From: Chitinophaga chungangae
GTDB lineage: Bacteria; Bacteroidota; Bacteroidia; Chitinophagales; Chitinophagaceae
Length of the DNA stretch: 64,000 nt
Direction: 5' to 3'
NCBI RefSeq assembly: GCF_017742215.1
Contig: NZ_JAGHKP010000002.1
Location: 124,001-188,000 of the forward strand
Made by a program: the position numbers and the translations under genes
In this document: in pieces, positions 59,163-64,000 of the stretch
Layout: every line of letters starts with the position of its first letter
Numbering within the stretch: the first letter of the stretch is position 1
The notes under the pieces: generated by a model
The model's database searches: none
What the model saw: only the letters and a program-made list of their open reading frames with translations
Told to the model about the DNA's origin: nothing

Positions 59163-59197
59163 GATTTGTACTATTTTAGCCTGGTAAAATTTAGCAC

Positions 59198-59617
59198 TTG
59201 CGCAACAAAACCCGTCCAAAGATTTTTTTACTGGCTGATGATGACCCTGAAGACCTGGAAATGCTTGAGGAATCCCTGCTGGCGGCTGATCCTGAAATAC
59301 AGCTGGCTATGGTGCGGGACGGGCAACAGGCGCTCGAGTACCTCGAAAGCCATGGCGGCGAAGAGCTTCCGTGTTTTATCGTACTGGATTATAAAATGCC
59401 GGTGTTTAACGCTGTGGAAGTTTTGGAGAGGATACGGAAAGAACCGGGGCTGCAGGCGATCCCCAAAGTGGTTTGGAGCACTTCCAGCCAGCCGGAGCAT
59501 GTGAGGTCCTGCCTGGAAAAAGGCGCCCTCGAATATTTTATAAAACCTTCCCGGCTGAGCGAGCTGAAAGACATCACCCGCCGCATGCTGCGGATCTGCG
59601 ATGAAGCGGCGGGATAA
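59198..59617 (+). CDS. Stand-alone response-regulator receiver protein, TTG start
   Basis: This 139-residue protein is a single receiver domain: ADDDPED near 13-19, phosphoacceptor in VLDYKMPVFNA, switch VWSTSSQ and Lys in FIKPSR. An in-frame stop lies just one codon before the TTG at 59198, and the next ATG would remove the first strand and acidic residues, so a TTG start is required. It is a paralogue of the receiver at 50321. It converges with the PAS kinase gene, with only 6 bases between stops; the two may be partners. No output domain is present. Confidence 0.88.
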   Translation: MRNKTRPKIFLLADDDPEDLEMLEESLLAADPEIQLAMVRDGQQALEYLESHGGEELPCFIVLDYKMPVFNAVEVLERIRKEPGLQAIPKVVWSTSSQPEHVRSCLEKGALEYFIKPSRLSELKDITRRMLRICDEAAG

Positions 59618-59623
59618 CCGCGC

Positions 59624-61246
59624 TTAATTCCCCGCGGGAATATACACTGCAAATTCTGCTCCCTGGTAAGGAAGGCTGCTGGCCCTGATAACCCCCTGGT
59701 GATTCTGCACGATCTTTTTGCAGATAGCAAGACCGATACCTGTGCCCGTGTATTCGTTCCCGTTATGCAGGCGCTGGAACAGGTCGAATATTTTCGCTGC
59801 ATACTGCGTATCGAACCCGATCCCGTTATCGGTAACGGTGATCTTATGAAAAAAACCGCCCACTTCTTTTAAGTCCTTCAATTCCGAACCGGGCACAATA
59901 GACGCCGCCACTTTGATCTTCGGCGGTCTTCCCGGGTGCCGGTATTTGAGGGAATTGCCCAGGAGATTTTCGAACAGCTGGTTGAACTGGAAAGGAATGG
60001 CTTTGATCACCGGCAGCTTTTCCCATTCGATCACCGCACCCATTCTTTCCACGGAATCGCGGTGAGACGCCACCACCGCGTTCACGACCTCGTTCAGGTC
60101 TACCATGGCCAGCTCCTGGGAGAACGAAGAGGCTTTTGAATAGGTAAGCAAATCGTCTATCAGCTGCCGCATGCGCTTGGCCGCATCCATGGAGCGGCTC
60201 AGGAAGTCTTTCATTTTTTCCGGCAGGCCGTCCGCATATTCGTTGACATAACTATTGTAAAACTGGATCTTGCGCAGCGGTTCTTTCATATCGTGCGCGG
60301 CTGCGTAGGCGAACTGCTCCAGCTCTTTGTTCTGGAATTCCAGTTCGGCGGCGTATTTCCGGATCTTGTCTTCCGCTATCTTTTTCTCCGTCAGGTCGCG
60401 CGTTACTTTCGAAAAACCGATCACGTCGCCGGCATCGTTGTGCAGCGCGGTAATGATAATGCTTCCCCAGAAACGCGTACCGTTCTTCCGCATGCGCCAG
60501 CCTTCCTGCATGGCCTTGCCGGCAGTCGCCGCGGAGTTTATCATCCTGGCGGGAAGCCCCTGCTCCCGGTCTTCCGGCAGGTAAAATATGCTGAAATGCC
60601 TGCCCACGATCTCCTCTTCCCGGTACCCTTTGATCTTCTCCGCGCCTCTATTCCAGTTCAGGATATACCCTTCCCGGTTCAACAGCAGGATGGCATAATC
60701 TTCCACTTCCTCGATCATTTTATGGTACCGCTCCTCGCTTTTTTTCAGCGCCTCGTTTTTACGCAGCAGTTCCGCGTTATACTCCTGGACGCTTTTCTCC
60801 AGCGAAGCGGTTATTTTCAGGGCAATGGCTTCATTTTGTTTCGTAATATCAGTCAGCATGTTCACCGTGCCGGTAAGCCTGCCGTGTGCATCGTATACAG
60901 GGCGTGGAAAACATGCCACAGTTTTACGGAGTCCGTCTGCCCTTTCCAGGACCACCTCCACCCCTCTCAGCTCATTACCCTCCCGAAGCGCTATGGACAT
61001 GGGAGCGGCTTCCGGCGGAATGGGACGCCCATCGTGGTCGAATACTTTCCAGAGATCGCTCCACAAGGTTTTGCCGGCCTCGGGCGAAACGCCCCAAAGC
61101 TCCGCCGCAGCGTCGTTGTACCGGAGGATAAATCCTGCGGCATCCGTTGAATAAACGGCGGCAGGCAGTAATTGAAGGATTTCGGGATAACCGGTCATTC
61201 CCCCCGCCGGTCTGCCTCTATAATGGTTGTTCGTTCCTGTTTCCAT
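59624..61246 (-). CDS. PAS-PAS sensor histidine kinase
   Basis: The ATG at 61246 gives 540 residues. Two PAS domains (about 20-130 and 168-285; the second with AILLNREGYILNWNRGAEKIKGYREEEIVGRHF and the PAC GSIIITALHNDAGDVIGFSKVTRD) are followed by a coiled linker, HisKA with His318 (AAAHDMKEPLRKIQF) and HATPase (about 415-538; DNGIGFDTQYAAKIFDLF, GTGIGLAIC). There is no membrane helix, so it senses an internal signal, possibly redox or a small ligand. It lacks an output domain. The stand-alone receiver gene is convergent and immediately adjacent, so it is a candidate partner. Confidence 0.93.
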   Translation of the reverse strand: METGTNNHYRGRPAGGMTGYPEILQLLPAAVYSTDAAGFILRYNDAAAELWGVSPEAGKTLWSDLWKVFDHDGRPIPPEAAPMSIALREGNELRGVEVVLERADGLRKTVACFPRPVYDAHGRLTGTVNMLTDITKQNEAIALKITASLEKSVQEYNAELLRKNEALKKSEERYHKMIEEVEDYAILLLNREGYILNWNRGAEKIKGYREEEIVGRHFSIFYLPEDREQGLPARMINSAATAGKAMQEGWRMRKNGTRFWGSIIITALHNDAGDVIGFSKVTRDLTEKKIAEDKIRKYAAELEFQNKELEQFAYAAAHDMKEPLRKIQFYNSYVNEYADGLPEKMKDFLSRSMDAAKRMRQLIDDLLTYSKASSFSQELAMVDLNEVVNAVVASHRDSVERMGAVIEWEKLPVIKAIPFQFNQLFENLLGNSLKYRHPGRPPKIKVAASIVPGSELKDLKEVGGFFHKITVTDNGIGFDTQYAAKIFDLFQRLHNGNEYTGTGIGLAICKKIVQNHQGVIRASSLPYQGAEFAVYIPAGN

Positions 61247-61320
61247 TGGCACAAAAGGTAATTACGAAGATACCTTATTGAACCCAAACGACATGCCATT
61301 CATGGCGGGAATAGCTGTTT

Positions 61321-61677
61321 TCAATCATAATGGCCCATGGCCCGGAAAACTTTTCCTTCGGCGTTCAGCTCAAAAAACTCCGCCGCCTTTTTCCCGGCAA
61401 CGCTATCGTAATAAATAATGATGGTGTGGACGCAGGAAAACACTTCGTGCAATTCAAAATGAAGATCGGGATATTTGCCCATCGCTTTTCGCCAGTAAGC
61501 GGCTACGTTTTCTTTCCCTTTGAGCGTGCCGGACGGCGCGATGCCCATCTGCTGAATAAAAGGGCTGCTCATTTCAAAATCTTCCGTGTAATGGAGCAAT
61601 ACGGCTTCGAGGTCGTGGCTGTTCCAGGCATTCACCCATGCCTGCGCGAACTGGAGCGCCTGTTCTCTTGTGATCAT
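61321..61677 (-). CDS. SnoaL-like / NTF2-fold protein
   Basis: This 118-residue protein matches the SnoaL-like NTF2 fold: an N-terminal helix (MITREQALQFAQAWVNAWNSHDLEAVLLHY), the TEDFEMSSPF strand, and GTLKGKENVAAYWRKAM before the sheet. Proteins of this fold bind hydrophobic small molecules or act as isomerases, and many have no known activity. There is no signal peptide. The AraC gene lies upstream on the same strand (40-base gap) and may control it. Confidence 0.88.
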   Translation of the reverse strand: MITREQALQFAQAWVNAWNSHDLEAVLLHYTEDFEMSSPFIQQMGIAPSGTLKGKENVAAYWRKAMGKYPDLHFELHEVFSCVHTIIIYYDSVAGKKAAEFFELNAEGKVFRAMGHYD

Positions 61678-61717
61678 GTTTTTTTATTTCAAAATTATGC
61701 GCGGCGCGGCCGCGGGG

Positions 61718-62350
61718 TTATGACAAAAAGCTCAGTTTTTGAAACTGCCCCGGCGTTACCCCGAAATGTTCCCTGAACTTCCCGATGAAATACGAAAGGT
61801 CATGAAACCCGCTCTCATGGCAGGCCTGCGAAACGGTAAGCCGTTTATGCTCCAGCAGGTAACGCGCTCTTTCGAGCCTGCGCACCCCGATCCACCTGCC
61901 GGCGCTGCCGCCCGTGTGGCGAAGCGCCCAGCGCTTGAACGTGCTCAGGCTCATGTGGTGCAGCCGCGCCAGTTCCGCCAGCGGCAAAGGATCTGTAATG
62001 GTCGCGGCGATATTTGCCAGTATGGCGGCCGCATCGTCGCCGGGCGGGGCGTTGTGGTGAAGAATGGTGTTGAGGCTGAGAAACGCTTCTTTTTTAACGG
62101 AAATGTCTGAATAGATCACGGAATATTTTGGGATGAAAAGCGCGTCGCCTTCTTTCATCTCATGTTTTTTCCCCTCGAGGTACACTACCTTTTTTCCCTG
62201 CCGCACGCAGGTGATGGCGGCATGAGGCATGAAAAACTCGTCTTCCGACGAACGGTCGTAGCGGCAAAGGGCCATATCTATCGTATCGCCGGCGTGCAGT
62301 TTTTGCACGCTGGCTTTCCGATGGTTGAAGTCTGAAAAAGCGGTGATCAT
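61718..62350 (-). CDS. AraC-family transcriptional regulator
   Basis: This 210-residue protein has a short N-terminal cupin-like sensor region (about 10-105; LEGKKHEMKEGDALFIPKYSVIYS) and two C-terminal AraC helix-turn-helix motifs (about 120-205; LPLAELARLHHMSLSTFKRWALRHTG and SQACHESGFHDLSYFIGKFREHFGVTPGQF). The sensor is small compared with the usual 280-residue AraC proteins, but the DNA-binding part is complete. A SnoaL-like gene follows on the same strand and a 7TM kinase gene lies upstream. The ligand is unknown. Confidence 0.92.
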   Translation of the reverse strand: MITAFSDFNHRKASVQKLHAGDTIDMALCRYDRSSEDEFFMPHAAITCVRQGKKVVYLEGKKHEMKEGDALFIPKYSVIYSDISVKKEAFLSLNTILHHNAPPGDDAAAILANIAATITDPLPLAELARLHHMSLSTFKRWALRHTGGSAGRWIGVRRLERARYLLEHKRLTVSQACHESGFHDLSYFIGKFREHFGVTPGQFQKLSFLS

Positions 62351-62377
62351 GCGGGGATCAAATTACGAATTTCCGCG

Positions 62378-64000
62378 CTACGGGAGAAGCGCCGTGTCTT
62401 TCGGCAACCGGAAATAAAAAGTGCTGCCTTTTCCGGGAATGCTGCTGATGTGCAGCTCGCCGCCGTTGTTGGCCACAAATTCCTTGCAGAGCCAAAGGCC
62501 CAGGCCGGTGCCTTTTTCGTTGGCGGTGCCGTCTGTGGAATACAGCTTGCTGCCGTACAATATTTTGTACGCAGCCTCGCTGGTCAGGCCGTTGCCGCTG
62601 TCTGTCACGTATAGTTCCGTTTTTCCGCCGGCATCTCTTGCGCCGAACGAAATCACGCCGCCGCGCGGGGTGAATTTGATGGCATTGTCTACCAGGTTGC
62701 GGATCACGAGTTCCAGCTGGTGATCGTCTGCAAACACCGTGGCGCCCGGTGGCACGGAAATTTCCAGCCGGATGTTCTTCTGGCCTGCGGAAAACCGGTA
62801 AGTATCGGCGATCAGCTGGAAAAGCGGCGCCAGCTCCACCTTCTCGGGCCGGGTTTCGATGCGGTTCATCTGCGACAGCGACCAGTTGAGCATATTGTGC
62901 ATGGTGGAATTGATGTGTTTGATATGCTGCCGGGCCATCTGTGCAAATTCCCCGATCTCCTGCGGCGACAGCGCTTTCATTTCCAGCAGTTCCATCAGCC
63001 CCGAAAGCGTGCCCAGCGGGGTGCGCAGGTCGTGCGAAATAATGCCCAGCAATTTGTCTTTTACCGTATTGCTTTCCCGCAAATGCTGCATCATTTTGGC
63101 CAGCTCCTGCGTACGGAGGCTCACTTTTTCTTCCAGCAGGTCTTTTTGTTTGTTGACGTACTCCAGGTGCGCCGCCTGCATATCGATCTTTTCTTTTTTC
63201 AACAACGCGTACCGGTGCCCCAAAGCCAGCGACAGCAGGATCATTTCCACACCGGAACCGATCGGCAGGATGTGGAACGACCAGGTGCCGTAATGCAGCA
63301 GTCCCACGTTGGTACATACGAAAAGCAGCACGCACGACAGCAGCGCGGTCCATGCGATAAGGAAATACAGCGCGGGTTTATATCCTTTCCTGTAAGCGTT
63401 GATGGACATCCAGATGAACAAAACGGGAATGCAGAAGCTGCACAATTCACTGACGCGGATGGCCGGCACGCGCCAACCCAACGCCAGGCAGATGACCGGC
63501 ACCCACAGCAGCCAGAAGATCCACCGCAGTATCCGCGTTTGCACGGGCGCGTACTTTTTGCTCCGCAGGAACAACACCGAAAAACCGATGGTGAACATGT
63601 AACTCACCGCCGCAAGGCCGATACCGTACTGGTTGAAGAACAATGCGGCGCGGGGGCCGAGGCTGTAGTGAAAACCGCGCAGGTACAGCAGGTTAAAGCC
63701 CGCCAGCGCCACCAGGTAACCGAGATACCAGAGATAGGCCTTGTCGCGCACCCAAAAGAACAGCAGCAGGTTGTAAAAGAACAACGCCGTCACCACGCCG
63801 AGATAGATCAGCTCCACGATGTACATATCCGCCAGCGCCGTGGGCACGCCTTCCGCAGTAGCGGCGGCCAGCGGCACGATCAGCGCGTTGCCGGTACGCG
63901 CGCGCAGCCAGAAGTCCACCGGCTTCCCGTCATTGGCCGGCAATTCGAACGTAAAACCGTGAAAGTGGAAAGGATTGGGTTTGTATTGCAGGCTGCCCGA
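62378..64000 (-). CDS. 7TM-DISM sensor histidine kinase, partial
   Basis: The frame is open to the right edge (about 540 residues seen), so the N-terminus is missing. The visible part begins in a periplasmic 7TMR-DISM extracellular domain, followed by seven membrane helices (about 45-260; for example IVELIYLGVVTALFFYNLLLFF), a coiled coil, HisKA with its histidine at 63032-63034 (IISHDLRTPLGTL) and a HATPase (ADDHQLELVIRNLVDNAIKF, DSGNGL, KGTGLGLWLC). It senses an external cue, probably a carbohydrate-like ligand as DISM domains do in other cases. No output domain is seen. It lies 27 bases upstream of the AraC gene. Confidence 0.9.
   Translation of the reverse strand, partial: SGSLQYKPNPFHFHGFTFELPANDGKPVDFWLRARTGNALIVPLAAATAEGVPTALADMYIVELIYLGVVTALFFYNLLLFFWVRDKAYLWYLGYLVALAGFNLLYLRGFHYSLGPRAALFFNQYGIGLAAVSYMFTIGFSVLFLRSKKYAPVQTRILRWIFWLLWVPVICLALGWRVPAIRVSELCSFCIPVLFIWMSINAYRKGYKPALYFLIAWTALLSCVLLFVCTNVGLLHYGTWSFHILPIGSGVEMILLSLALGHRYALLKKEKIDMQAAHLEYVNKQKDLLEEKVSLRTQELAKMMQHLRESNTVKDKLLGIISHDLRTPLGTLSGLMELLEMKALSPQEIGEFAQMARQHIKHINSTMHNMLNWSLSQMNRIETRPEKVELAPLFQLIADTYRFSAGQKNIRLEISVPPGATVFADDHQLELVIRNLVDNAIKFTPRGGVISFGARDAGGKTELYVTDSGNGLTSEAAYKILYGSKLYSTDGTANEKGTGLGLWLCKEFVANNGGELHISSIPGKGSTFYFRLPKDTALLP

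Overview
The window comes from a member of the Bacteroidota, most likely Chitinophaga or a close relative in the Chitinophagaceae. The grounds are four SusC/SusD outer-membrane uptake pairs, two ECF sigma/FecR anti-sigma pairs joined to SusC proteins with an N-terminal STN domain, a TlpA-type thiol-disulfide protein with a DUF4369-like N-terminus, a Bacteroidota-type Crp/Fnr protein, DUF4199, and many hybrid or orphan two-component proteins. This assignment is inferred from gene content only. No rRNA, tRNA, CRISPR array, transposase or phage gene was seen.

Region 1 (1-6542, minus strand) is a SusC-SusD pair followed by a secreted protein of unknown family that runs off the left edge. Region 2 (6567-7715, minus) holds a DUF4199 membrane protein and a Crp/Fnr regulator. 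Region 3 (7716-14989, plus) is a 629-base gene-free stretch with a tandem LacI-type operator candidate, then SusC, SusD, a fasciclin-like lipoprotein and a second surface lipoprotein, closed by a strong hairpin. Region 4 (15079-23331, plus) is a sigma/anti-sigma controlled unit: ECF sigma, FecR, STN-SusC, SusD, TlpA-like protein. It is closed by a hairpin nearly identical to the one ending region 3.

Region 5 (23367-34317) is a set of general accessory genes: a MarR regulator with a small membrane protein, a geranylgeranyl-reductase-like flavoprotein, a TetR regulator flanked by two near-matching palindromic operators next to an MFS exporter, a small basic repeat protein, an EamA transporter, a PAP2 phosphatase with a GT39-like glycosyltransferase, an orphan FtsX/MacB-type permease and a YdeI-like protein.

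Region 6 (34374-47497) looks like a polysaccharide utilization locus. It has a GHL10-like TIM-barrel protein, a CBM9-like protein, a pectate-lyase-like beta-helix protein and a six-hairpin glycosidase-like protein, next to SusD, STN-SusC, FecR and ECF sigma. Sugar uptake and degradation are probably switched on through SusC-to-FecR-to-sigma signalling, as in other trans-envelope systems.

Region 7 (47603-50279, minus) is a three-gene operon: a class-A-beta-lactamase-like serine hydrolase, an ABC ATPase and its membrane partner. Region 8 (50321-64000) is mainly signal transduction: a stand-alone receiver, a 2013-residue soluble hybrid kinase with a poly-HAMP array built of ten 92-residue units at exact 276-base spacing, a receiver-kinase fusion, an alpha/beta hydrolase, a second stand-alone receiver with a TTG start, a PAS-PAS kinase, a SnoaL-like protein, an AraC regulator and a 7TM sensor kinase cut by the right edge. 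The most unusual item is the giant poly-HAMP kinase with its neighbouring receivers, which resembles in layout the fungal group III (Nik1/HOG) hybrid kinases.
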